Positions 17,267 to 26,619 of a DNA stretch of 64,000 nt are shown here, in pieces. The position numbers and the translations under genes were made by a program. How positions within the stretch are numbered: position 1 is the first letter of the stretch; every line of letters begins with the position of its first letter. The notes beneath the pieces were generated by a model, which was given only the letters and a program-made list of their open reading frames with translations, did not search any database and had not been told where the DNA came from. Origin of the DNA: Terrimonas sp. (GTDB taxonomy: Bacteria > Bacteroidota > Bacteroidia > Chitinophagales > Chitinophagaceae); contig NZ_QCZJ01000005.1 of the NCBI RefSeq assembly GCF_003075435.1, positions 124,001 through 188,000 on the forward strand. The letters run 5' to 3'.

Positions 17267-19558
17267 ATGTCCTTCCGATCTTTCATTTTATTAACACTTT
17301 TATCAATAGTAATTGAAAATGCGGCACAATCGCAAAATACGATCAGTGGATTTGTATTTGATAAAGATCATGGCCACCCGGTTGCTGATGCCAGCATTTC
17401 ATCTCCTGATAAAAAAATAGTTACAAAAACAAATAAATCCGGGTGGTTTGTTTTTACATCAGCCACGCCGGTTGATAGCATTATTATTTCAGCTATAAAC
17501 TATAAGCAGCAAAAGATCCCTGCTTCTGATAATATACGGGTGTTTCTGCAATTTTATAACACTGAACTTGCTGAAGTAATTGTTTCAGCAAACCGCGAGC
17601 AGCAACCACGGTCTGAAGCTCCTGTAGCTATACATACCATTTCCAAATCTACCATTAATGATACAAAAGCAACACGCCTGGATATGTTGCTGAATAAAGT
17701 ACCCGGAGTGTTTATGGTTGATTTGGGTAATGAACAACATGCTATGTCCATACGACAGCCTATGGGTTATAGCAACATGTATTTGTATCTCCAGGATGGC
17801 GTTCCTATCCGCACGGTAGGTGATTTTAATCATAATGCATTGATTGAGATTAACCAGGCCGCAATAGAGCGGGTGGAAGTAATAAAAGGACCTGCCTCCT
17901 CTTTATATGGAAGCGAAGCCGTTGGAGGAGCTGTAAATTTTATTACGGCAACACCTTCACGCATACCTACGGCAAAAGTGCAGGTTGAAGCAGGCAGCAG
18001 AGGTTATAAGAGAACAGATTTTTTTGTTTCCAATACATTTAAAAAACTCGGGTTATACATCGGCGGGTATTTTGCGGATAGAAATGAAGATGACAGCAAG
18101 CATAACGACTTCAGGAAACTTGGTTTAACATTCCGCGCCGACTATCACTTCAGTGAAAAAAGCCTGTTGAATTTCACTGCTGATTATATTGATTATAAAA
18201 CAGACCAGGTAGGAGGATTGGACAGTGCAAAATTTTACAGCAAAAACTATGAGAGCTTTTACAGGTTTACTTACAGGAAAGTAAATGCTTTCAGGTTAAA
18301 AGCTGCATTTGAGCATAACTGGAGTGAAAGTGATAAAACAACAGTAACGCTGTTTCACAGGAATACGGCAATAGGGCAAAACCCGTTTTACAGTATTGGT
18401 GCCATTGCCGGCAGTACTACGAAAGCAAAGGGACAAATTAATGAAGATGCATTTACAAGTTATGGTGTGATAGCACAACACCGGAAAAAGTTCAACTTCC
18501 TGAATGCACGATGGATCACAGGTATTAGCGTGGACTATAGCCCGGCAACCTATTGGGCAAATTATATTGATGTAGATGTAAATGCAGACAAAGTGTATTA
18601 TGCCTATACCACTACTGATTCAGTTTTGACTAATTACAGGGTAAGCCTGTTTAACTCTGCAGTATATACTCAGCTCGAATTTAATCCTGTTGAAAAATTT
18701 AAAATACTTGTTGCAGGAAGATATGACAGGATGGATTATGATTTCAGGAATTTTCTTCCCCCTGGTTCTTATTCAGGTGCTGAGAATGCCTCTAATTATT
18801 TCTCATATTTTACTCCTAAAGTTGGGTTTACTTATGGCTTTACCAATACTAAAGGTGTTTATGCCAATTACAGCGTTGGCTTTGCGCCGCCTAATATTAC
18901 TGATTTATTCACTGGCGTGCAGGTACCCACACTTAAGCCTTCTACTTACAACAATTATGAAATTGGCGGATGGACAAGTTTTGACGAAGGAAGAGGTAAT
19001 GCCGATATAGCCCTGTATAAGATGGATGGTAAAAATGAAATTATGAGCGTCAGGCAAACAGATGGTACATACAAAAATCAGAATGTTGGAAAAACTACAC
19101 ACTATGGCATTGAAGCAAATGCCCGCTATGAATTGCTGAAAGGATTACAGTTAAGAGTTAGTGGCACTATTGCACACCACGAGTATAAGCAATATGTAAA
19201 AAATGATAAAAACCTTTCCGGTCACCATATGAGCCAGGCTCCATCATATTTTGTAAACAGTGAGCTGAGTTATAAGCCGGGGTTTTTAAAAGGATTCAGA
19301 GTTTCAGTGGAGTGGCAGGGTATGGGTGGTTATCATACAGATGCTGAGAATACGGCAAAGTATAACGGCTTTAATATTTTAAATGCAAGAACAGGATACC
19401 AGTTTAAATCATATGAGGTTTGGGTAAACTGTTTGAATGTGGGCAATGTGGTGTATGCTACAACAGTTGAAAAAAGTGCATGGGGTACTACATACAGACC
19501 CGGGCAACTCAGAACATTTAATGTAGGCTTAGCATGGAAATTAAACCAGGGAAATTAA
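17267..19558 (+). CDS. TonB-dependent receptor (FecA/CirA type), first gene of the S-box-like cluster
   Basis: 763 residues. Signal peptide (to about residue 22), a carboxypeptidase-like beta domain (about 24-100, TISGFVFDKDHGHPV), then plug (LNKVPGVFMVD, RVEVIKGPASSLYGSEAVGGAVNFIT, about 200-227) and a 22-strand barrel ending in GLAWKLNQGN. It lacks the SusC-specific features and has no adjacent SusD, so it is a classic TonB receptor for a small ligand such as a metal chelate, cobalamin-like compound or other cofactor. Its stop overlaps the next start (TAATG), showing translational coupling. Control by the S-box-like leader and operator B points to a sulfur- or methionine-linked substrate (inference). 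Confidence 0.92.
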   Translation: MSFRSFILLTLLSIVIENAAQSQNTISGFVFDKDHGHPVADASISSPDKKIVTKTNKSGWFVFTSATPVDSIIISAINYKQQKIPASDNIRVFLQFYNTELAEVIVSANREQQPRSEAPVAIHTISKSTINDTKATRLDMLLNKVPGVFMVDLGNEQHAMSIRQPMGYSNMYLYLQDGVPIRTVGDFNHNALIEINQAAIERVEVIKGPASSLYGSEAVGGAVNFITATPSRIPTAKVQVEAGSRGYKRTDFFVSNTFKKLGLYIGGYFADRNEDDSKHNDFRKLGLTFRADYHFSEKSLLNFTADYIDYKTDQVGGLDSAKFYSKNYESFYRFTYRKVNAFRLKAAFEHNWSESDKTTVTLFHRNTAIGQNPFYSIGAIAGSTTKAKGQINEDAFTSYGVIAQHRKKFNFLNARWITGISVDYSPATYWANYIDVDVNADKVYYAYTTTDSVLTNYRVSLFNSAVYTQLEFNPVEKFKILVAGRYDRMDYDFRNFLPPGSYSGAENASNYFSYFTPKVGFTYGFTNTKGVYANYSVGFAPPNITDLFTGVQVPTLKPSTYNNYEIGGWTSFDEGRGNADIALYKMDGKNEIMSVRQTDGTYKNQNVGKTTHYGIEANARYELLKGLQLRVSGTIAHHEYKQYVKNDKNLSGHHMSQAPSYFVNSELSYKPGFLKGFRVSVEWQGMGGYHTDAENTAKYNGFNILNARTGYQFKSYEVWVNCLNVGNVVYATTVEKSAWGTTYRPGQLRTFNVGLAWKLNQGN

Positions 19559-20778
19559 TGATGAGAAATATTATTTACATTTTTTTAGCAGCATTTATCT
19601 TCTCCTGTAATGCAAAAGAAAAAACAACCAGGCACATTGCATTTCATGGATTGGGTACCAGCAGGGATAGTGCGTTTTCAGGATCATGCCCATATTTATT
19701 TAAAACCGGCGATAGCGCAGTGCTTATAAGCTGGCTGCGGGATGTTTCAGATACACAGGCAGTGTTGTGCTATGCAATTGCGGATAATGGGGTTGATTTT
19801 GGAACAACAGTTGTTGTGCCCGGAAGTGATAACGCTCATCCTCACGGTGAAAATTTACCAAGAGTAATAAAAACGCCTGGTGGAAAAATATTAGCAACAT
19901 GGGGAGCGGCAAATCCTAATCCCAAAAATCCTTATTCAGGTATAGTGTATTATAGCTGGTCGCTGGATGATGGAAAAAACTGGACTGCTCCCAAAACTTT
20001 AAGCAGGGATATCAATAGCATTGACCAGCGCTATTTTGATATTGAAATACTAAAAGATAATACAGTAGGTATAATATGGCTCGATAACAGGAAGCAAACG
20101 GACAAGGATGGATCATCATTATATTTTGCCACATTTAATGAAAATAATGTGACGGATAATGAACGGGCAATTGATGTTACTGCCTGCCAGTGTTGCCGTA
20201 CAGATTTGTTTGCTGATAAACAGGGAAACCTGCATGCCGTATACAGGAAGATCATCAATGATTCAATAAGGGATATGGTGCATACGGTTTCCGCAGATAA
20301 TGGTAAAACATTTTCTCTACCTGAGCGCATCAGTCCTGATAACTGGGTGATCAATGGCTGCCCGCATACAGGTCCGGCAATAGCGCAAACATCTGAAGGG
20401 CTTTCTTTTGCATGGTACACTTTGGGAAATGGTAGTGGTGTTTTTTACGCAGATTCAAAAGACAACGGTAAAACATTTTCTAAACGGGATGCTGTAAGCG
20501 CTAAACCTTCTGCTAAACATCCGCAAATAGCAATCGCGAAAACAGGCGAGCAACTGATCGTTTGGGATGAGGGCGCTTCACACGGGAACAGGATAGGAAT
20601 TGAGGTAAGATCTGCTGGTGGAAAGAAATTGAAAACAGATTATTTAACGGATAGCATAAGCTATGCCTCTTTTCCGGTAATCAGGCCTTTAGGTAATGGT
20701 TTTATTGTTGCTTATTCCGGCAGAAATAAACCTGGTGATAATGAAAAAATTTTTTACAGGATCATTGATCCATTGTGA
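19558..20778 (+). CDS. BNR/Asp-box propeller lipoprotein with CQCC motif
   Basis: 406 residues from the ATG overlapping the previous stop; an earlier in-frame start at 19534 would lie in the upstream gene and mask the signal peptide. Lipobox FIFSC (Cys 17). Three Asp-box-like repeats (SLDDGKNWTAP about 135-145, SADNGKTFSLP, SKDNGKTFSKR) indicate a beta-propeller of the sialidase fold. However, the FRIP/YRIP arginine motif and the other sialidase active-site residues are not seen, so sialidase function is unlikely. Possible metal or thiol ligands are HPHGE (94-98), CQCC (210-213) and GCPH (267-270). It probably acts in the periplasm or on the cell surface with the flanking TonB receptors. Confidence 0.75.
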   Translation: MMRNIIYIFLAAFIFSCNAKEKTTRHIAFHGLGTSRDSAFSGSCPYLFKTGDSAVLISWLRDVSDTQAVLCYAIADNGVDFGTTVVVPGSDNAHPHGENLPRVIKTPGGKILATWGAANPNPKNPYSGIVYYSWSLDDGKNWTAPKTLSRDINSIDQRYFDIEILKDNTVGIIWLDNRKQTDKDGSSLYFATFNENNVTDNERAIDVTACQCCRTDLFADKQGNLHAVYRKIINDSIRDMVHTVSADNGKTFSLPERISPDNWVINGCPHTGPAIAQTSEGLSFAWYTLGNGSGVFYADSKDNGKTFSKRDAVSAKPSAKHPQIAIAKTGEQLIVWDEGASHGNRIGIEVRSAGGKKLKTDYLTDSISYASFPVIRPLGNGFIVAYSGRNKPGDNEKIFYRIIDPL

Positions 20779-20786
20779 TTATAGTA

Positions 20787-23405
20787 ATGAAACAATTAAA
20801 TAAATATATATTAACCGGTATCGCGCTTTCGTTTTTGATGCAGGAAGCATTTACACAAACCAATACATTGGTTACAGCATCATTTCATGTTTCGGGTAAC
20901 TGCGAAATGTGCAAGGGAAGAATAGAGCAATCTGCTTTATCATTCAAATCTATAACATACGCTGATTGGAATATTAAAACAGGCGGGCTGCAGATCACCT
21001 TTGACAGTGCTTTAATATCAAAAGCTGTTATTCAACAAAAAATAGCGGAAGCCGGTCACGATAATGATTCGTTTAAAGCATCAGACGAAACATATAAATC
21101 CCTGCCTGTATGCTGCCATTATCATCGCTCTGGAAAAGGCGGTATAAAAAATGTATTACACAGGTTATCCGGCGTAATTGTTGAAGAAACCGTTAAAGGA
21201 AAACTGCAGCCGGTTGCCGGCGCAACTATTAAAAGTCTTCATTCAGGAGAAAGTTTCATTACTGACAGTACCGGTGTTTTTCAATTTCAGGCTACTTTAC
21301 CCGCACCGGTTATTATAAGCTATACAGAATTTGCACCGGATACTATTACCCTTACCAATACGGATTTTCTTACGGTAACATTAAAAAATGCGTCATCTGT
21401 AAATTTAAAAGCGGTAACGATTAATTCAAAAAAAGAGCCTGCCTATTTATCGTTGAAGAATGTATACAACACTTTGAATCTTGGGGCTGCTGAATTGTCA
21501 AAAGCTGCCTGCTGCAATCTCTCCGAAAGTTTTGAAACCAGTCCTTCTGTTGACGTAAGCTATTCAGATGCAATAACGGGTATAAAGCAGATTCAGTTAC
21601 TGGGATTATCCGGCATTTATACACAGTTGCTTACAGAGAACGTTCCGGAATTAAAAGGTTTGCAGGGGAGTTACGGGCTTACATTCATTCCGGGTACGTG
21701 GATTGAAAGTATACAGGTAACAAAAGGTGTTGGATCAGTGGTAAATGGTTATGAAAGTATTGCCGGGCAAATAAATATAGAAGAGAAAAAGCCGGATAAT
21801 ACGGAACGCCTCCTGGTAAACAGCTATGTAAACAGCATGGGCCGCGCTGAGCAGAATATCAATCTTGCACACAGGCTCAACAACAAATGGAGTACCGCAG
21901 TGTTAGCTCATGCTGATGCTGTTGCATGGAAGCATGATGGAAATCATGATGGATTTGTTGATATACCCGGCGGCCGCCAGTTTAATCTAATAAGCAGGTG
22001 GAAGTATGCTGACAATAACGGCTGGATAGGACAGTTTGCAATTAAGGCTTTAAATGATAAACGATATGCCGGGCAACGCGGCTCTCATCACAATGCAGAT
22101 ACATCAATAACTGATCATTATACTGTTGATATCAGCTCAGAACAATACACGGTAACCGGAAAGCTGGGATATGTGTTTCCTCAGCATAAGTACAAAAGTG
22201 TGGGCGTAATTTTTTCAGGTAATATTTACAATAATGAATCTGTTTACGGAATAAATACATATTCGGGTAAACAAAAAAATATCTACGCAAATTTTATTTA
22301 CCAGTCTATTATAGGTACTACAATGCATAAGTACAGAACCGGGTTTAGTTTTAGTAATGAAAATTACCGTGAAATATATATAGCAGATCACAGCGAGCAT
22401 TCCGGCGACACGGATGTACCGGGACACACGCATGTAACGCCTGGCAGCACCGGTGAAAAAGCTGTATTTACACGCAATGAAATTGTGCCGGGCGCATTTT
22501 TTGAATATACTTATACAGCGCCGTTTAATCTTTCGGTAATAGCTGGTATACGTGCAGATCATCATAACTATTTTGGATGGATCACTACACCCCGGCTTAA
22601 TCTTAAGTACGATTTTTCTGAGAAAACCAATCTTAGGGTTTCAGCAGGATCAGGATACAGGCTGGCAAATATTTTTACTGAAAATGCCGCAGCATTTGTC
22701 AGCTCCAGGCAATACAGGATAATCAATACTTCGCATAACTATGGTTACGGTCTTGATCCCGAAAAAGCATGGACAGTTGGTGTTAATTTTCTCCATGCTT
22801 TCAAATTACACCAGCGTGCCGGCACCGTAAGTGTTGATGCGTACAGAACCAGCTTTATTAACCAGATCGTAGTTGATTTTGATGCTCACCCGCAGGAATT
22901 GAACTTTTATAACCTGGAGGGAAAATCGTACTCCAACAACATACAGGTTGAACTGAATTATGAGCTGTTAAAAAAACTTGATGTGCGCCTTGCTTACAAA
23001 TGGCTTGATGTAAAAACAGCTTATTGGGGAGAGCTGCTTCAAAAGCCGCTGCTTTCAAAACACAGGGCTTTTATAAACCTGGAATATAAAATTTCAGACA
23101 AATGGAAGTTTGATTATACAACGCAATGGTATGGGCGAAAGAGAATTCCATATACGGTGTCAAATCCAGAAGGATTGCGTTTGAGCGATTACTCACCTGC
23201 GTTCATCCAGATTACTGCACAGGTAACCCGGAAGTTCGAAAGTAAATGGGAACTGTATGCAGGAGGCGAAAACCTTACGGGTTACAGGCAAAATAATCCT
23301 ATCCTGGATGCAGCCAATCCATTCGGTAAATATTTTGATGGTTCACTGGTTTGGGGACCAATAACGGGAAGAATGATTTATGTGGGGGGAAGATTTATAC
23401 TGTAG
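20787..23405 (+). CDS. TonB-dependent receptor with N-terminal HMA-like metal domain
   Basis: 872 residues from the ATG that opens a signal peptide (MKQLNKYILTGIALSFLMQEAF). Mature residues about 28-100 look like a heavy-metal-associated domain with a CEMC pair (Cys39, Cys42), followed by CCHYH (109-113). A carboxypeptidase-like domain (about 130-210) and a plug with a Cys-Cys pair (SKAACCNLSESFETS) precede the barrel. His-rich loop segments (SEHSGDTDVPGHTHV) lie in the barrel. The combination suggests transport or handling of a soft metal such as copper, or of a metal complex; this is inference. It follows the BNR gene by 8 nt. Confidence 0.88.
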   Translation: MKQLNKYILTGIALSFLMQEAFTQTNTLVTASFHVSGNCEMCKGRIEQSALSFKSITYADWNIKTGGLQITFDSALISKAVIQQKIAEAGHDNDSFKASDETYKSLPVCCHYHRSGKGGIKNVLHRLSGVIVEETVKGKLQPVAGATIKSLHSGESFITDSTGVFQFQATLPAPVIISYTEFAPDTITLTNTDFLTVTLKNASSVNLKAVTINSKKEPAYLSLKNVYNTLNLGAAELSKAACCNLSESFETSPSVDVSYSDAITGIKQIQLLGLSGIYTQLLTENVPELKGLQGSYGLTFIPGTWIESIQVTKGVGSVVNGYESIAGQINIEEKKPDNTERLLVNSYVNSMGRAEQNINLAHRLNNKWSTAVLAHADAVAWKHDGNHDGFVDIPGGRQFNLISRWKYADNNGWIGQFAIKALNDKRYAGQRGSHHNADTSITDHYTVDISSEQYTVTGKLGYVFPQHKYKSVGVIFSGNIYNNESVYGINTYSGKQKNIYANFIYQSIIGTTMHKYRTGFSFSNENYREIYIADHSEHSGDTDVPGHTHVTPGSTGEKAVFTRNEIVPGAFFEYTYTAPFNLSVIAGIRADHHNYFGWITTPRLNLKYDFSEKTNLRVSAGSGYRLANIFTENAAAFVSSRQYRIINTSHNYGYGLDPEKAWTVGVNFLHAFKLHQRAGTVSVDAYRTSFINQIVVDFDAHPQELNFYNLEGKSYSNNIQVELNYELLKKLDVRLAYKWLDVKTAYWGELLQKPLLSKHRAFINLEYKISDKWKFDYTTQWYGRKRIPYTVSNPEGLRLSDYSPAFIQITAQVTRKFESKWELYAGGENLTGYRQNNPILDAANPFGKYFDGSLVWGPITGRMIYVGGRFIL

Positions 23406-23471
23406 CATCCTGTGATTATAAGTGTTACAATTTTCAATGTGTACAAAATTAATTTTAAAACCTACTGCAAG

Positions 23472-26400
23472 ATGAAATGTTATGTTAAGCTACCTGTACT
23501 AAATTATTTTTTCCTTCTGTGTTCTCTGTTGTTTATTGGCAAACTTAATGCGCAAAACAATATTATAAAGGGTTATATTATTGATGCCAAAACAAATGAG
23601 CCAATCGTTAATGCTGTTGTAAATGAAAAAGGGACCAGTAATAAAGTGCTGAGTGATACTAAAGGTTTTTTTTCTTTTCATTCTGTAAAAGCTTTTCCAT
23701 TAACAGTGGTGATCACTTCTGTAGGATATAAGCTGGCTGAGGAAGAAATACTGTCAGCAAATGATCCTGTCACATTCTCATTATTACAAAATATAAATGT
23801 GCTGAACGAAGTTGTAGTTGTTGGGTATGGCACACAGCGAAGAAAAGATCTTACCGGGTCTATATCATCTGTTTCAAAGAAGATACTGGAATACAATATA
23901 TCACCTTCTGTAGATGCGTTGTTGGGTGGTACAGTGGCCGGATTAAATGTAACCCAGGAATCAGGACAACCGGGAGCGCCGGCAACTATCCGCATACGTG
24001 GCGGAAATTCTGTAAACGCCAGTAACAATCCCTTATTTGTAATTGATGGTTTTTTGTTTTTCAGTGACAATGCTTCAACCAAAGCAGGCTTGGGCGGTAT
24101 TGAAGGAGAGCTTAATCCGCTCGCATTTCTTAATCCTTCAGATATTGAATCTATTGAAGTATTAAAAGATGTTTCAGCTACGGCTATATATGGCTCAAGA
24201 GGATCCAATGGTGTAATACTGATAACTACTAAAAAAGGGAAAAAAGGCGGAAGCTTAATAGATTATCAATATTCGGCCGGCTTTGCAAATTCTGCCAAAC
24301 AATTAGATCTGCTTAATGCCAAACAGTGGGCCCGTTTACAGAAAGACTATTTTCTCAACAAACCGGGCTATTCAGATCAGCAGATCGCTGCTTTGGGGCA
24401 GGGATATAACTGGCAGCAAAAAGTACTTCAAACAGGTATTACTCAAAATCACTCCATCTCTATCAGTGGTGGTGATGAAAAGTCGCAATATTTTATTTCA
24501 GGCAACTACCTTAACCAGGAGGGTGTGGTGCTTAATTCAGGATTGAAGCGTTTTGTAGGACGTGCCAACTATGACAGATCAGTGTTACCTGGGCTTCGGG
24601 TAGGCGTAAACGTTACCGGCAGCCAGAGTACACAAAATACGCTTACAACATTTGAAGCAGTTAATTACAATAGCTCTCCTTATTCTGCCGGTATTACCAA
24701 CTCGCTTACCTATGCATTATATATGCCACCTGTTGTGTCGTTCTATACTGCAAACGGTGGGTACAACTACAATAATCCATTTGAATACGCGTACCTGAGA
24801 GAAGGAGATACAACGGCTAACCCTATTTCAGATCTTTTGCATAGCACGGCCCAGTCTGTATATGCTTCTTTGCTGGGAAATTTTTATGCGCAATATAAAA
24901 CAGAAAGCGGGTTCACCGCAAAGGTGAGTGTTGGAACCAATATCGGGTATACCACCCAAAATTACTTTTCTCCTTCTTACACCGCTATAGGACTTGAGCC
25001 GCAGGGAATAGGCGGTATCGGAAATAAAAAATCGCAGATCCTTTTATCGGAATATACCCTGTCCTATGCAAAGCACATCAAAGACATCCACTTTATTGAT
25101 GTATTGGCAGGTTATACCTACCAGCATACCAAAACAAATTTTATTACTACACTTAGTTCTGGTTTTACCAATGAAGATCTGGGTGTAAATAATCTGCAGG
25201 ACGGAAAGCCCTATGGCAGCCGGCCGATATTCAGCGGGCTTACTGAAAGCAGGCTTCATTCATTGCTTGGCAGAATAAATTATTCATTGCTCGACAGGTA
25301 TCACCTGACAGCAAATTTCAGAAGTGATTATTCTACACGGTTTGCCAAAAATCATAAATGGGGCTTATTCCCTTCCATTGGTTTAGCATGGAATGTGAAT
25401 GAAGAATCATTCCTGAGCAATTATAAACCGCTCAGCAATTTAAAATTAAGAGTGAGCGCGGGACAGGTAGGTAACCAGGAAATAGGTGATTATGAATACC
25501 TCCAGCTTCTGGAAGCCGTGTATTATGGCGGGAGTGTTGCATACCAGGTAGGAAACAGCGGTAATGAAAACCTGAAGTGGGAAACAACATTTCAATACAA
25601 TGCAGGTATTGATGCGGGTTTTTTGAATAACAGGCTTTCCGCTACTGTAGATGTATATCATAAAAAAACATCTGATCTGCTCATCCGCATACCACCGGCC
25701 CTGGGCCAGAGTAATGAACAATTGGTGAATGTAGGTAACCTGGAAAATAAAGGTGTAGAGCTGACTGTGAACGCGCTGGTAGTTGATGATAAAGTATTAC
25801 AATGGTCGGTGGGTGCCAACGCGGCATATAATGTAAATAAAATTACAAAGCTATATAACAACGTAACAGAAAGAATCTTAGGTATAGAAATATTAAGAGT
25901 AGGTGAACCCTTAGGATCTTTTTACGGGCAGGTGTTTCAGGGGATAATTCAAAAAGGGGAAGATCTTTCTAAACTACCTACCAGCCCGTCTTACACAACT
26001 CCGCAACCAGGCGATCCGCGGTTGAAGGATGTAAACAGGGACGGGCATATTGATCAAAACGACCGTGTGGTATTAGGCAGCAAACAACCTAAGCTTATTT
26101 ATGGTTTTTCATCTTCTGTAAATTTTAAAGGCTTTGATTTGTTTGTGCTGCTGCAGGGTGCACAGGGAAACAGTGTATACAACCAGTTACGCCGCTATCT
26201 TGAAAGACCAACAGATGCGTATAATGCTTCTGCAGTATTGCTGGATAGCTGGACGGAATCCAATCCTTCCAATACAGTACCCAGGATTACCAGCACACCT
26301 TTTTCTTCGGAACTGGACAGCCGTTATATTGAGGATGCTTCTTTCTTAAGGTTGAGAACAATAACACTTGGTTATACTGTAAATAAAGCGTTGTTAACCG

Positions 26401-26564
26401 CCCGTAAGTTGCCGCCATTAAAAGTCCGCGTGTTTGCAACGGCTCAGAATCTTTTAACAATAACAGGATATAAAGGCTATGATCCGGAAGTAGCGCAAGG
26501 TATTGATTTAGGAACCTTTCCTATGCCGCGCACATTCCTGTTTGGCGTAAACATTTCATACTAA
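23472..26564 (+). CDS. SusC/RagA-type TonB-linked outer-membrane receptor
   Basis: 1030 residues from the ATG that starts a signal peptide (MKCYVKLPVLNYFFLLCSLLF); the frame is open 60 nt upstream. Carboxypeptidase-like domain (NIIKGYIIDAKTNEPIVNAVV), then VVVGYGTQRRKDLTGS (TonB-box-proximal signature), plug with IRIRGGNSVNASNNPLFVIDG and IESIEVLKDVSATAIYGSRGSNGVILITTKKG, and a long barrel ending FLFGVNISY. It pairs with the SusD gene 55 nt downstream. Unlike the other SusCD pairs here, it has no glycosidase or sulfatase next to it, so the ligand may be a peptide, metal complex or other non-glycan compound (inference). Confidence 0.95.
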   Translation: MKCYVKLPVLNYFFLLCSLLFIGKLNAQNNIIKGYIIDAKTNEPIVNAVVNEKGTSNKVLSDTKGFFSFHSVKAFPLTVVITSVGYKLAEEEILSANDPVTFSLLQNINVLNEVVVVGYGTQRRKDLTGSISSVSKKILEYNISPSVDALLGGTVAGLNVTQESGQPGAPATIRIRGGNSVNASNNPLFVIDGFLFFSDNASTKAGLGGIEGELNPLAFLNPSDIESIEVLKDVSATAIYGSRGSNGVILITTKKGKKGGSLIDYQYSAGFANSAKQLDLLNAKQWARLQKDYFLNKPGYSDQQIAALGQGYNWQQKVLQTGITQNHSISISGGDEKSQYFISGNYLNQEGVVLNSGLKRFVGRANYDRSVLPGLRVGVNVTGSQSTQNTLTTFEAVNYNSSPYSAGITNSLTYALYMPPVVSFYTANGGYNYNNPFEYAYLREGDTTANPISDLLHSTAQSVYASLLGNFYAQYKTESGFTAKVSVGTNIGYTTQNYFSPSYTAIGLEPQGIGGIGNKKSQILLSEYTLSYAKHIKDIHFIDVLAGYTYQHTKTNFITTLSSGFTNEDLGVNNLQDGKPYGSRPIFSGLTESRLHSLLGRINYSLLDRYHLTANFRSDYSTRFAKNHKWGLFPSIGLAWNVNEESFLSNYKPLSNLKLRVSAGQVGNQEIGDYEYLQLLEAVYYGGSVAYQVGNSGNENLKWETTFQYNAGIDAGFLNNRLSATVDVYHKKTSDLLIRIPPALGQSNEQLVNVGNLENKGVELTVNALVVDDKVLQWSVGANAAYNVNKITKLYNNVTERILGIEILRVGEPLGSFYGQVFQGIIQKGEDLSKLPTSPSYTTPQPGDPRLKDVNRDGHIDQNDRVVLGSKQPKLIYGFSSSVNFKGFDLFVLLQGAQGNSVYNQLRRYLERPTDAYNASAVLLDSWTESNPSNTVPRITSTPFSSELDSRYIEDASFLRLRTITLGYTVNKALLTARKLPPLKVRVFATAQNLLTITGYKGYDPEVAQGIDLGTFPMPRTFLFGVNISY

Positions 26565-26619
26565 GTAAATGCATTTATAAATATATACTTATTCATTCAT
26601 TGCTAAAACAACAGAAAAT

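Noticed and set aside
19558-20778. Exo-alpha-sialidase function for the BNR protein
   Set aside because: Asp boxes mark only the fold; the arginine motif and other catalytic residues are not found and the neighbours are not sialic-acid genes.
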